Shown: piece by piece, positions 25,142-34,288 of the stretch | How positions within the stretch are numbered: the first letter of the stretch is position 1 | Layout: every line of letters begins with the position of its first letter | NCBI RefSeq assembly: GCF_001940455.1 | Contig: NZ_MKQR01000002.1 | Span: forward strand, 155,030-219,029 | Direction: 5' to 3' | From: Actinokineospora bangkokensis | GTDB lineage: Bacteria > Actinomycetota > Actinomycetes > Mycobacteriales > Pseudonocardiaceae | Length of the DNA: 64,000 nucleotides | Made by a program: the position numbers and the translations under genes | Notes under the pieces: model-generated | Databases searched by the model: none | What the model was told of the DNA's origin: nothing | The model's input: the letters and a program-made list of their open reading frames with translations, nothing else

Positions 25142-26121
25142 CAACCGCTGCCACCCCCGCGGTGGGCGAGCAGGACATCGCCGCCTTCCGCACCCTGCAC
25201 GCGCGGGTCGGTGACGCCGTCGAGACCGCCCTGCGCGGCAAGCGACCCGTCATCGACCTGGTGCTGACGGCGTTGTTCGCGGGCGGGCACGTGCTGCTCG
25301 AAGACGTCCCCGGCACGGGGAAGACCACCCTGGCCAGGGCGGTTGCCACCGCCCTGGGCGGGGTGTCGCGGCGCGTGCAGTTCACCCCCGACCTGCTGCC
25401 CTCGGACGTCACCGGCACCTCGGTGTACGACCCGCAGTCCGGGGCCGTGCGGTTCCGGCCGGGGCCGGTGTTCGCCAACGTCGTGCTGGCCGACGAGATC
25501 AACCGGGCGGCGGCCAAGACCCAGTCGGCGCTGCTGGAGGTCATGGAGGAGCGCACCGTCACCGTCGACGGCGTCGGGCACCCGGTGCCGGACCCGTTCC
25601 TGGTGGTGGCCACGCAGAACCCCATCGACCTCGACGGCACCTACCGGCTGCCCGAGGCGCAGCTGGACCGGTTCGCCCTGCGCACCGCCATCGGCTACCC
25701 CGAGCGCGACCACGAGCTCGACGTGCTGCGCCCGGGCAGCGGGGCGGGCGTGGTGGCCGGGGTGCCCACCGCCACCGACCCGCGGCGCGTCGCGGAGCTG
25801 ACGCGGCGGCTGACGGCGGTGCACGTGGCCGACCCGATCCTGAGCTACATCACCGACCTCGGCGCCGCGACCCGCGCCGACCCCCGGCTGCGGCTGGGCG
25901 CCAGCACCCGGGGACTGCGCTCGCTGGTGCGCTGCGCCCAGGTGCGCGCGGCCGCGGCGGGCAGGCACTTCGTCGTGCCCAGCGACGTGCAGGCGCTGGC
26001 GGTGCCGGTGCTCGCGCACCGGCTGGTGCCGACCAGGGAGGCGCTGCTGGCGGGCACGACCACCGAGGACGTGCTGTCCGAGGTGGTCGAGTCCGTCGAG
26101 GTGCCCCGGCCGACGCCGTGA
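25138..26121 (+). CDS. MoxR-family AAA+ ATPase
   Basis: A 327-residue AAA+ ATPase with Walker A VPGTGKTTLARA, Walker B VVLADEINRA, sensor 1 VVATQNPID, and the arginine-finger/AAA-lid region EAQLDRF. MoxR proteins act as chaperones that insert metals or mature proteins, and are usually encoded with DUF58 and transglutaminase-like genes, as here. GTGA overlaps link it to both neighbours, so the four genes form one operon. Confidence 0.9.
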   Translation: MTTAATPAVGEQDIAAFRTLHARVGDAVETALRGKRPVIDLVLTALFAGGHVLLEDVPGTGKTTLARAVATALGGVSRRVQFTPDLLPSDVTGTSVYDPQSGAVRFRPGPVFANVVLADEINRAAAKTQSALLEVMEERTVTVDGVGHPVPDPFLVVATQNPIDLDGTYRLPEAQLDRFALRTAIGYPERDHELDVLRPGSGAGVVAGVPTATDPRRVAELTRRLTAVHVADPILSYITDLGAATRADPRLRLGASTRGLRSLVRCAQVRAAAAGRHFVVPSDVQALAVPVLAHRLVPTREALLAGTTTEDVLSEVVESVEVPRPTP

Positions 26122-27242
26122 GGCGCCGCCCCACCCGGCGCGGCGCCACCGCGCTCGCCCTGGGGGTGCTGCTGGTCGCGGCGGGGCTGTGGTGGCGCTA
26201 CCCGGGCCCGGCCGCGCTCGGGGTCGCGCTGGTGCTGCTGGCGGCCGCGGGGCTGGCGGCCGTGCTGGTCGCGGCCCCGGTGCGCCCGGACCGCGCGGTG
26301 CGGCCGCTGACGGTGGCGCGGTTGGGCCGGTGCACCGGGACGCTGGTGATCACGAGCGTGAGCAAGCGCTTGCGGGTGGCGGTGGAGGCGACCGAGCGGG
26401 TGGCGGGGGAGCCGCTGCCGGTGCGGGTGCCGCTGCTGGAGCCGGGCAGCGCGACGAGCGTGGAGTACCCCATCCCCACCGAGCGCCGGGGCGTGCTGGA
26501 GATCGGGCCGCTGACCCTGCTGCGCCTGGGGCCCGCGGGCCTGGCGGTCGCGCGGACCGAGGTGGGCGGGGTGGTCGAGGTGCGGGTGGTGCCGCGCGTG
26601 CTGCCGGTGCGCGGCCTGCCGTCCGGGGTGCGGCGCGGGGTGGTCGGCGCGGACGAGCGGGTGGAGCGCGGCGGCACCGACCTGGTCGGGCTGCGCGAGT
26701 ACGTCCCCGGCGACGACCTGCGCCGCCTGCACTGGGCCACCAGCGCCCGCACCGGCACCCTCATGGTCCGCGAGGACGCCGACCCGGCCCGCCCGCACCT
26801 GGTCGTGCTGCTCGACGACGCCGCGGCCGCCTACCCCGACCCGGTGGCCTTCGAGCACGCCGTGGAGTGCGCCGCGTCGCTGCTGACCGCCGCCGCCCGC
26901 GACGGCAACCCGGGCAGGCTGCTCACCACCTCCGGCGGCGTGGACGCCGCGCTCGACGACGCGGGCACCGGCCCGGTGCTGGCCGCGCTGGCCGAGGTGG
27001 GCACGACCGCCGGGCCGGAGCAGGCCCGCGTGCCGCTGCGCGACCTGGACGTCGTGGTCGCGGTGACCGGACCCGCGGGCGCCGAGGACCCGCTGCTGCT
27101 GGAGGCGGGCCGCGCCGCGGTCGGCGTCCTGCTGGTGGTCGACGAGCCCGCGCCCGCCGCCGCGGCGGGCTCGGTGCTCGTGCTGCGCGGCCCCACGGCC
27201 GAAGCGCTCCTGCACGCCTGGGACGTGGCGGTGGCGCGGTGA
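26118..27242 (+). CDS. DUF58 (vWA-like) membrane-associated protein
   Basis: A 374-residue protein with two N-terminal membrane segments (TALALGVLLVAAGLWW and ALGVALVLLAAAGLAAVL). The DUF58 hallmark is GLREYVPGDDLRRLHWATSA, followed by LVVLLDDA as in vWA-type folds. In MoxR operons DUF58 proteins are thought to bind the ATPase and help assemble envelope proteins. The Asp-rich metal site is only partly conserved. It is co-translated with both neighbours by GTGA overlaps. Confidence 0.85.
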   Translation: MRRRPTRRGATALALGVLLVAAGLWWRYPGPAALGVALVLLAAAGLAAVLVAAPVRPDRAVRPLTVARLGRCTGTLVITSVSKRLRVAVEATERVAGEPLPVRVPLLEPGSATSVEYPIPTERRGVLEIGPLTLLRLGPAGLAVARTEVGGVVEVRVVPRVLPVRGLPSGVRRGVVGADERVERGGTDLVGLREYVPGDDLRRLHWATSARTGTLMVREDADPARPHLVVLLDDAAAAYPDPVAFEHAVECAASLLTAAARDGNPGRLLTTSGGVDAALDDAGTGPVLAALAEVGTTAGPEQARVPLRDLDVVVAVTGPAGAEDPLLLEAGRAAVGVLLVVDEPAPAAAAGSVLVLRGPTAEALLHAWDVAVAR

Positions 27243-29290
27243 CCCCGCTGCGGACCCTGTGGGTGGTCGTCCTGCTCGGGGTGGCCGTCGTGCCGCTGTC
27301 GACGGGCTGGTCGGGGAGCCTGGCGTGGGGGGTGTTCGCGGGCGCGATCGCCCTCGCCGCGCTGGTGGTGCTGCTGGCCCGCCGGGTGGGGGTCGGCGGG
27401 GAGGCGGTCCTGGCCGTGGGCGTCGTCGGCGCGTTGCTGGGCGGGTACTTCGTCGCGCGCGGGGCGATCGGGGGCGGACCGCTGGAGGTCCTGCGCGACT
27501 CGGTCCCCCGGTTGCTGACAGCGGCCCGACCAGCCCCGCCCACCGCCGACCTGCTGATGCCCGGGGCTGTGCTGGTCTTCTGCGTGGCGCTGGTGGTCGG
27601 CGTGTCCCTGGCGGGCAAGAGCAGGACCCTCGTGGGGCCGCCCATCGGCGCGGTGGTGCTCTACCTGGCGGGCGCGCTGCTGACCGCCGGGGCTGCCGAC
27701 CCCTTCGGACTGGTTGCCGTCGCCGTCGTGGTGGTGGCCGCCGCGGGGTGGGTGGTGCTCGACCGCGTGGAGGGCGAGGGTGTCGCGCGGGCACCGGTCG
27801 GGCCCTCGGCGGCGGTGCTGTCCGCGTTGGCCGCCGTGGCGCTGGTGGCCGGGCTGCTGCCCGCGCGCGACCCGTTCGAGCCCCGGGAACTGGTGCGCCC
27901 GCCCGTGGTGGAGCTGACCGTGTCCAACCCGCTGCCGCGGCTGTCGGCGTGGGCGGCCCAGGGCGGCACCGAACTGCTGCGCGTCACCGGGCCGCAGCTG
28001 CCCATCCGGATCGTGGCGCTGTCGGACTTCACCGGCTCGACGTGGCGGGCGTCGTCGCTCTACAGCCCGTTGGGCACCGTGGCCGAGCCCGACCTGCCCG
28101 TTGGCAAGCGCACTGCCACGGTCGAGGTCCGCGTCAGCGTGGGGGCGTTGCAGGGGACGTGGCTGCCCGCGGTGGGGCGGCCGCTGTCCACCAGCATCGG
28201 CGACGCCCTGGTGGACACCGACTCCGGCTCGCTGGCGCTGGCCCGGGGCATCAGCCCCGGCCTCACCTACGCGATGACGGGCGTGGTGGACCGGCCGGAG
28301 GACGCCGCGCTGGAGGACGCCACCGTCCCCAGTGGACCCGAGGCGCAGCGCTACACCGCCCTGCCCGGGTTGCCGGTGCAGCTCGCCCAGTACGCGCGCG
28401 CCGCCGTGCGCAACGCCCGCTCGCCCTACGAGCAGGCCGTGGCCCTGGAGCAGGTGGTGCGCCTCAACCGCACGCCCGACGCGCAAGCCCCCGCCGGGTC
28501 GTCCTACGCGCGCGTCGAGCAGTTCCTGTTCGGCCCGCCGGGCGAGGTCGGCGCGGGCAAGGGCACGGCGGAGCAGTTCGCCACCTCCTACGCCGTCCTG
28601 GCGCGCGCGGTCGGCCTGCCCACCCGGGTCGTGGTCGGCTTCCACCCCGTGCCGGAGGAGGCCGACGGCACCCGGGTCCTGCGCGGGGTCGACGCGACGG
28701 CGTGGCCCGAGGTGTACTTCGACGACCTGGGCTGGGTCCCGTTCGACCCGGTCTCGGGCACCGACAGCGGCCCCTCGGCGGCGGCCAAGCGGGAGGTGCT
28801 GAACCGGCTGGCCTCGACGACAGCCGCGCCGAGCACCCCGGCGCAGGCCGGGCCGCCGATCATCCTGCCGCCGCCTGCACCCCCCGCCGCGGCCGCGCCG
28901 GAGCAGCCCTCCCGGGCGTGGATTGCGTTCGCCATCGGTGCCCCCGTGCTGCTCTTGTTGCTGCTGCTGGGTTTGCGTGCCGCTCGCCGTGCGCGGTGGC
29001 GGCGGTCGGGGGCCGCGGGGGCGTGGGCGGAGGTGCTGGACTCGCTCGTCCTGGCCGGGCGCAGCCCCGCGCGCTCGACGACCGCGCCCGCGCTCGCGGA
29101 GTCCCTGCCCGGCCCCGCGCGGCGGCTCGCGGCGATGGCCGACTGGGAGGCGTTCGCCCCCGGGACCGCCCGCGCGCCCGACGAGGCGTGGGGCTTGGCC
29201 AGGCAGGTGCGCGCCGCCCTGGGCCGAGGCGTGCCCTGGTACCGGCGCGTGCTGTGGTCGGTGGACCCGCGCCCGCTGTGGCGGAAGTAG
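27239..29290 (+). CDS. Transglutaminase-like membrane protein (TgpA type) lacking catalytic Cys and His
   Basis: A 683-residue protein with about six N-terminal membrane helices. An extracytoplasmic transglutaminase-like domain (about residues 250-520) follows, then a membrane helix (AIGAPVLLLLLLLGLRA) and a DUF4129-like cytoplasmic tail. At the usual catalytic Cys the sequence is GTAEQFATSYAVLARAVGLP with Ala444. At the His it is GVDATAWPEVYFDD with Thr487. The final Asp is kept in WVPFDPVS. The domain is therefore probably a non-enzymatic binding module. It is the last gene of the MoxR operon. Confidence 0.85.
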   Translation: MTPLRTLWVVVLLGVAVVPLSTGWSGSLAWGVFAGAIALAALVVLLARRVGVGGEAVLAVGVVGALLGGYFVARGAIGGGPLEVLRDSVPRLLTAARPAPPTADLLMPGAVLVFCVALVVGVSLAGKSRTLVGPPIGAVVLYLAGALLTAGAADPFGLVAVAVVVVAAAGWVVLDRVEGEGVARAPVGPSAAVLSALAAVALVAGLLPARDPFEPRELVRPPVVELTVSNPLPRLSAWAAQGGTELLRVTGPQLPIRIVALSDFTGSTWRASSLYSPLGTVAEPDLPVGKRTATVEVRVSVGALQGTWLPAVGRPLSTSIGDALVDTDSGSLALARGISPGLTYAMTGVVDRPEDAALEDATVPSGPEAQRYTALPGLPVQLAQYARAAVRNARSPYEQAVALEQVVRLNRTPDAQAPAGSSYARVEQFLFGPPGEVGAGKGTAEQFATSYAVLARAVGLPTRVVVGFHPVPEEADGTRVLRGVDATAWPEVYFDDLGWVPFDPVSGTDSGPSAAAKREVLNRLASTTAAPSTPAQAGPPIILPPPAPPAAAAPEQPSRAWIAFAIGAPVLLLLLLLGLRAARRARWRRSGAAGAWAEVLDSLVLAGRSPARSTTAPALAESLPGPARRLAAMADWEAFAPGTARAPDEAWGLARQVRAALGRGVPWYRRVLWSVDPRPLWRK

Positions 29291-29297
29291 CCCCCGC

Positions 29298-31091
29298 TCA
29301 GTTCCGCTCGACGCACACCCGCGCGGAGGCGCCCCGCTCGGTCTCCGGGTTCGCCAGGCCGATGGCGATGACCTGGTAGCAGTAGCGCGGCTGCGCCGGG
29401 TCGAGCCCGGTCACGGTGTAGGTGGTGGCGCCCGCGGCGACGGTGGCCACCGCCCGCGGCGCCCCCTCGGTGGTGAGGTCGACGACGACGAACTGGGCCT
29501 GGCCGCCGGTCGGGTCGACCCACGTGAGGTCGACGGTGCTGCCGGAATCCGCCACCCGCCGCAGGTCCGGCGCGAAGCGCGGGTCCCCGCCGACCTGCTG
29601 GCTCGGCGCGGTCGGCTGCTCGGTGGTCGGCTGGTTCGTCGGCCGGTTCGTCGGCTGGGTGGCCGTGGTGCTCGTCGGTGGGGCGGCGGTCGACGACGCC
29701 GCCGGTGGGGGTGCGGGGGCGCCGCGGGTGGCGAGGAAGCCCACCACCAGGCCCGCCATCACCGCGATGACCGCCGCCGCCGTGAAGATCCCGGCCCGGG
29801 AGCGCCGCCGCTGCTCGCCCCCGATGGCCTGGGTGCGCTCGTCGGTGTCCTCGGGCCACTCCGGCGCGGGGGTGATGACCGGCTCCGCCCGCCCCTGCCA
29901 CGGCGGCGCGGGCAGCACGGGCGCCACCGGCGGTTGGGGTGCGAACGCCGCGTCCGGGCCGAAGTCCGGCGCCGCAGGCGGGGCGTGGCGGACGGTCAGC
30001 TCCGCGAGGTTGCCGGTCATCGTGCCCCGGTCCTCCTCCACGGGGGCTCCCGATGGCGTGACGGCGGTGGCGTCCGCGTCGTCGTCGGCGGCAGGCGCGG
30101 GCCGGGGACCGAAGTCACCGACCGGGGCGGGGTCCAGCGACGGCAGCCGCGTGCCCGGCGCCAACCGCGTCGCCTCCGGGTCGACCGCCGACACGTCCCA
30201 CCCGCGGGTCTCCGTGCGGATCGCCATCAGCGCGTCGCGCAGCGCCCCGGTGGTCGGGAACCGGTCGTCGCGCTCCGGGCTCAGGCACCGCTCGACCACC
30301 GCCTTCAGCTCGGCGGGCACGTCCGCGCGGGTCCACGGGCGCCTGCCCCCGGCCTTGACCCGCGCGATGTAGGGCAGCACCGCGTCCTCGTCCGGTTTCC
30401 CGGTGGCGAAGGGCGCTTCCCCCTCCAGCAGGGTGAACAGCGTCGACCCGAGTGACCACTGGTCGTCGGCCGCGGCCGGGGTGGCGCCGTCGAGCATCTG
30501 CGGGGCGGCGTGCCGGTAGCTCATCAGCTGCAACGACGCGGTGTGCCCGGCGTCGGCGCCGCGGGCGATGCCGAAGTCGGTGAGCACGTACGAGGTCGGC
30601 AGCACCAGGACGTTCTGCGGCTTGACGTCGCGGTGCAGGTAGCCCTGGGTGTGGGCGAAGGCCAGCGCGTCCGCCACCGCCGTGCCCGCCGCCACCACCT
30701 CGGCCACTGGCAGCGGCCCGTGCTCGCGCAACCGGTCGTGCACCGAGCCGAGGTCGTGGAACTCCATCACCAGGCACGGCTGCCCGGTGGTGGTCGTGCC
30801 GGTGGCCAGCACCGTGACGATGTGCGGGTGCTGGCGGCCCAGCCGCACGGTGATCTCCAGCTCACGCCGGAACCGGGCCAGGGTGCCCTGGTCCGCCGCG
30901 CGCAGCACCTTCACCGCGACGTCGCGGTCGAGGTCGTCCTGCCGCGCCCGGTACACCGCGCCCTCGCCACCCTGCGCCACCAGCCGGAAGTCGCTGTAGC
31001 CGGGCAGCCCGAGGTCGGGCACCGGTGCCCCGGGCGGCGCGCCCGCGGCCGGTCTCGGCGCCCAGGCCCGCGCTTCGTCGTCGGCGTCCAC
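29298..31091 (-). CDS. Receptor-type Ser/Thr protein kinase with extracellular FN3 domain
   Basis: A 597-residue PknB-like kinase. It has the Gly-rich loop AQGGEGAVYRA, catalytic Lys61 (VAVKVL), HRDVKPQN at 153-160 and DFG at 172. The activation segment carries TASLQLMSYRHAAPQMLDG. A juxtamembrane Pro/Ala-rich region leads to one helix (FTAAAVIAVMAGLVVGFLA), a Thr/Pro stalk and a C-terminal FN3 domain (VDLTWVDPTGGQAQFVVVDL, YTVTGLDPAQPRYCYQVIAI) rather than PASTA repeats. It is convergent with the MoxR operon, whose first protein also has FN3. The GTG 31091 start is inferred; longer frames upstream overlap the divergent PLP gene promoter. Confidence 0.85.
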   Translation of the reverse strand: MDADDEARAWAPRPAAGAPPGAPVPDLGLPGYSDFRLVAQGGEGAVYRARQDDLDRDVAVKVLRAADQGTLARFRRELEITVRLGRQHPHIVTVLATGTTTTGQPCLVMEFHDLGSVHDRLREHGPLPVAEVVAAGTAVADALAFAHTQGYLHRDVKPQNVLVLPTSYVLTDFGIARGADAGHTASLQLMSYRHAAPQMLDGATPAAADDQWSLGSTLFTLLEGEAPFATGKPDEDAVLPYIARVKAGGRRPWTRADVPAELKAVVERCLSPERDDRFPTTGALRDALMAIRTETRGWDVSAVDPEATRLAPGTRLPSLDPAPVGDFGPRPAPAADDDADATAVTPSGAPVEEDRGTMTGNLAELTVRHAPPAAPDFGPDAAFAPQPPVAPVLPAPPWQGRAEPVITPAPEWPEDTDERTQAIGGEQRRRSRAGIFTAAAVIAVMAGLVVGFLATRGAPAPPPAASSTAAPPTSTTATQPTNRPTNQPTTEQPTAPSQQVGGDPRFAPDLRRVADSGSTVDLTWVDPTGGQAQFVVVDLTTEGAPRAVATVAAGATTYTVTGLDPAQPRYCYQVIAIGLANPETERGASARVCVERN

Positions 31092-31163
31092 GTGCCCCCG
31101 TCCTCCCGCCCCCCGCGGCGAAATCGTAGCCGCGGCGGGCGGTGGGGGGCCTAGGATCGTCCG

Positions 31164-31997
31164 ATGCTGCCCGAACCGACCACCGCACCGCTGGTGGAGG
31201 TGGTCGACGAGCGCCTGCGCGGGGTGCGCCTGCTGCTCAAGCGCGACGACCTCGTGCACCCGGACATCCCCGGCAACAAGTGGCGCAAGCTCAAGCACAA
31301 CCTCGCGCCCGCGCGCGCCGCCGGGCGGGTGCTGACCTTCGGCGGCGCCCACTCCAACCACATCCGCGCGGTGGCCGCGGCGGGGGTGGAGCACGGGTTC
31401 GAGACCATCGGGGTGATCCGCGGCGAGGAGCACCTGCCGCTCAACGACGTGCTGGCCTTCGCCACCGCGTGCGGCATGGAGCTGACCTACCTCGACCGGG
31501 CGACCTACCGGCGCAAGGGCGACCCGGACGTGCTGGCCACCCTCGACCGCCGCTTCGGCCCCTACCACCTGCTCCCCGAGGGCGGCAGCAACGAGCTGGG
31601 CGTGCGCGGCTGCCGCGAGATCATCGCGGAGCTGCCCGACTTCGACGTGGTGTGCTGCCCGTGCGGCACCGGCGCCACCCTGGCCGGGCTCGCGCTGGGG
31701 CTGGGGCCCCGGCAGTCCGCGGTGGGCTTCGCCGTGCTGCGCGGGGGTTTCCTGCCCGAGGCGGTGCGCGGGTTCACCGGCGGGCACGGCGGCTGGGAGG
31801 TCGACGAGCGCTACCACTTCGGCGGCTACGCCAAGGTGCCGCCGGAGCTGGACGAGTTCGCCGAGGAGTTCACCCGCCGCCACGCCGTGCCCGTGGAGCG
31901 GCTGTACGTGGCGAAGATGCTCTACGGCGTCTACGCCCGCGCCGCCGCCGGGGAGTTCAAGCCCGGCACCACGGTGGTCGCGGTGATCACCGGATAG
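31164..31997 (+). CDS. PLP-dependent D-cysteine desulfhydrase / ACC deaminase-like protein
   Basis: A 277-residue fold-type II PLP enzyme. The Schiff-base region is GNKWRKLKHNLAPA, followed by FGGAHSNHIRAVAAAG (S-N-H phosphate/substrate loop). PCGTGATLAGLALGL holds the glycine-rich phosphate-binding loop. These enzymes release ammonia from D-cysteine, ACC or related amino acids. At 277 residues it is shorter than the family's usual 320-340. A distant paralogue is at 53108. Its 3' end overlaps the convergent OsmC-like gene by 11 bp. Confidence 0.8.
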   Translation: MLPEPTTAPLVEVVDERLRGVRLLLKRDDLVHPDIPGNKWRKLKHNLAPARAAGRVLTFGGAHSNHIRAVAAAGVEHGFETIGVIRGEEHLPLNDVLAFATACGMELTYLDRATYRRKGDPDVLATLDRRFGPYHLLPEGGSNELGVRGCREIIAELPDFDVVCCPCGTGATLAGLALGLGPRQSAVGFAVLRGGFLPEAVRGFTGGHGGWEVDERYHFGGYAKVPPELDEFAEEFTRRHAVPVERLYVAKMLYGVYARAAAGEFKPGTTVVAVITG

Positions 31998-32388
31998 CCA
32001 TGTCCACCCGGGTGGAAGCCTTCAACGTCCTGGTGACGGTGCAGACCATGCCCACGGCCCGCTCCACCACCGCGACCAGCTCGGCGCGCGCGGCGTCGTC
32101 GAGGCCGTCGAGGTCGAGGTCCACGGCCAGGTCCACCGCGTCGAGCTGGTGCGCGCCGACCGGGCGCACGTCCTCGGCGGTGACCCCGATCCGCGCCCCG
32201 GGCGAGGTCCGGCGCACCACCAGGTCCTCCGCGGTGATCCCGACGCACCCCGCCGCCGCGGCCAGCAGCAGCTCCACCGGGGTGAACGCGCCCGGTTCAC
32301 CGACCCGGCCCACCCGCACCCGCGCGCCCCGGTCGTTCGCCGCGGTGAACGCGTGGGTCCCGATCCGCTCGACCCGCACCCCGGACAT
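31987..32388 (-). CDS. OsmC-family protein
   Basis: A 133-residue protein. OsmC features are FTPVELLLAAAAGCVGITAE with the first redox Cys, and GMVCTVTRTLK with the second. OsmC/Ohr proteins reduce peroxides using the Cys pair. The substrate is unknown, and annotation as a general OsmC-like protein is safest. ATG 32388 has GGAGG at good spacing; longer upstream frames lack one. Confidence 0.8.
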   Translation of the reverse strand: MSGVRVERIGTHAFTAANDRGARVRVGRVGEPGAFTPVELLLAAAAGCVGITAEDLVVRRTSPGARIGVTAEDVRPVGAHQLDAVDLAVDLDLDGLDDAARAELVAVVERAVGMVCTVTRTLKASTRVDMAIR

Positions 32389-32492
32389 CCCGTGCCTCCT
32401 CGTCGTCGAAGACGGTGATCGTACGACCGCCCCCCGCGCCACCGCCGGGTGTCCCGCTCGGAGCCCGCGCCGGGGTCACTAGCCTGCCCGCC

Positions 32493-33071
32493 ATGCAGAA
32501 CCCGAAGCTCGTGGCCACCGCCACCGATTCCCTGCTCATCGTGCTCGACCGGGTGACCCCCGCCGACCTCGACCGCCCCACCCCGTGCGAGGGGTGGTCC
32601 GTGCGCGACCTGCTCAACCACCTCACCCACTGGAACGCGGTCGTCTCCCCCCGCAGCGCCCGCAAGCTGCCCCGCCCGGACACCGAGGTCGAGCAGGAGT
32701 ACCTGACCCGCCCGGACTGGCAGGACCACCTGCGGTCGGGCCTGCGCGACGCCGCCGAGGCCTGGTCGGAACCGCAGGCGTGGCAGGGCGAGACGACCAT
32801 GACCCGGGGCCCGATCCCGGCCGCGCAGGTCGGCTCCATGGCCTTCGGTGAACTCGTCGCCCACGGCTGGGACCTGGCCCGCGCCATCGACGCGCCCTTC
32901 CCGGTGACCCCCGAGGTGGTCGACGCCTTCACCGCCTACGTGGCGGGGATGGCCCCCATGGCCCGCGAGCACGGCGTCTTCGGCGCGGAGGTCCCGGTGG
33001 GCGAGGGCGCGACCGCCCTGGACCGCGCCCTCGCCGCCGCGGGCCGCGACCCCGGGTGGCGCGCGGGGTGA
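32493..33071 (+). CDS. TIGR03086-type DinB-like metal-binding protein
   Basis: A 192-residue four-helix protein. PTPCEGWSVRDLLNHLTHWN carries the conserved Cys and the first metal-ligand His, and FGELVAHGWDLARAI carries the later His and Asp. The family is related to mycothiol-dependent maleylpyruvate isomerase and typical of mycothiol-producing actinomycetes. Substrate unknown. It ends 1 bp before the stop of the convergent FAD oxidase. Confidence 0.8.
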   Translation: MQNPKLVATATDSLLIVLDRVTPADLDRPTPCEGWSVRDLLNHLTHWNAVVSPRSARKLPRPDTEVEQEYLTRPDWQDHLRSGLRDAAEAWSEPQAWQGETTMTRGPIPAAQVGSMAFGELVAHGWDLARAIDAPFPVTPEVVDAFTAYVAGMAPMAREHGVFGAEVPVGEGATALDRALAAAGRDPGWRAG

Positions 33072-33072
33072 G

Positions 33073-34128
33073 TCAGACGAGCCGGGCGGGCGACACCCGC
33101 TCGGCCGCCACGCCCGGCGTCCCGCCGGTGATGATCGCGGCGGCGGCCCGGGCCAGCGCGGGCGCCATCTGGATGCCGTAGCCGCCCTGCCCGGCGAAGA
33201 AGTGGAACCCGGGGTGGTCCGGCAGCGCGCCCACCACCGGCTCCCGGTCGGCGGCGAAGGTCCGCAGCCCGGCCCAGGTCGTGCGCACCGACCGCAAGTC
33301 CAAAGTGGTCATCGCGTTGACCCGCTCCAGCGCGAGCGCGACGTCGAGCTCGTCGACGCGCGCGTCCACGGGCTCGGACGGGGTCTCGTCGGCGGGGGAG
33401 AACAGGACCTGGCTCCCCTCGGGGCGGAAGTAGAACGTGTCCTCCATGTCGGACACGATCGGCCACCCCGGGTCGACCTCGCGCGCCGGGGCGATCCCGA
33501 TGGTGCGGCGCAGGGGCCGCAACCCGAGCGTGGGAACGCCCGCGAGGGCTGCGACGCGGTCGGCCCAAGCGCCCGCCGCGTTGACAACCTGACCCGCCGC
33601 GACGGTGCCGCCTGGGGTGTCGATCAGCCACCCGTCGCCCTGGCGCTCGATTGCGGTCACGCGGGCGCCGATGCGGATCTCGGTGCCCGCGCCCGCTCGC
33701 AGGTCGCGCACGTAGGACTGGTGCAGGCCCATGACGTCGATGTCGCAGGTGGTGCGGTCGACGGAGATGCCGGTGAGGGTGCCGGTGCGCAGCACCGGGC
33801 ACAGCTCGTTCGCCTCCGCGGTGGTGATCGGCTCGGCGGGCAGCTCGGCCGCCCCCGCCTCGGTGGCGGCGATCCACAGGGTCGCGCGCGGGGTGAGCAG
33901 CGGCGCGTCCTGGGAGCGCGCGTCGAACCCGGCGCGGCTGGCCGTGGTCAGCTCGCGCACGACGGGGCCGCCGTAGCTGGGGAGGTAGACGGCGGCGGAC
34001 CGGCCCGTGGTGTGGCGGGCCAGCTCGCCCTCGGCCTCCAGGAGGACGACGGACCCGTGCTCGGCCAGTTCAGCGGCGACGGAGACACCGGCGATGCCAC
34101 CGCCGATGACCGCGAAATCCCATGCCAT
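33073..34128 (-). CDS. FAD-dependent amine/D-amino-acid oxidase (DAO family)
   Basis: A 351-residue flavoprotein with the N-terminal FAD motif VIGGGIAGVSVAAELAEHG and LLEAE ribose-binding Glu. RHTTGRSAAVYLPSYGG resembles the GlpD/SoxB/DAO substrate loop. The C-terminal FFAGQGGYGIQMAPALARAA is the second FAD contact. It oxidises an amine or amino acid with release of H2O2; the substrate is not known. The start is ATG 34128, next to the FAD strand. Confidence 0.85.
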   Translation of the reverse strand: MAWDFAVIGGGIAGVSVAAELAEHGSVVLLEAEGELARHTTGRSAAVYLPSYGGPVVRELTTASRAGFDARSQDAPLLTPRATLWIAATEAGAAELPAEPITTAEANELCPVLRTGTLTGISVDRTTCDIDVMGLHQSYVRDLRAGAGTEIRIGARVTAIERQGDGWLIDTPGGTVAAGQVVNAAGAWADRVAALAGVPTLGLRPLRRTIGIAPAREVDPGWPIVSDMEDTFYFRPEGSQVLFSPADETPSEPVDARVDELDVALALERVNAMTTLDLRSVRTTWAGLRTFAADREPVVGALPDHPGFHFFAGQGGYGIQMAPALARAAAAIITGGTPGVAAERVSPARLV

Positions 34129-34288
34129 GGGGGGACTCTAGAGGGGTGCTCGGTGTCGCTCCGCCTCGCCTGCGGCATCGGGCATTGTCGTGGCCGGGGC
34201 GCCGCATTCGTAGGGGGGCGGGTTCTCAGGAAGGACTGGTGCTTGTGGACGGGGGAGGTCGGGTCGCATGTGTGTGGGTGAGGAAGGT

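Noticed and set aside
29298..31883. N-terminal extension of the kinase to 861 codons
   Set aside because: The extension lies opposite the PLP enzyme gene and has no motif. A GTG at 31091 gives a normal kinase N-terminus.
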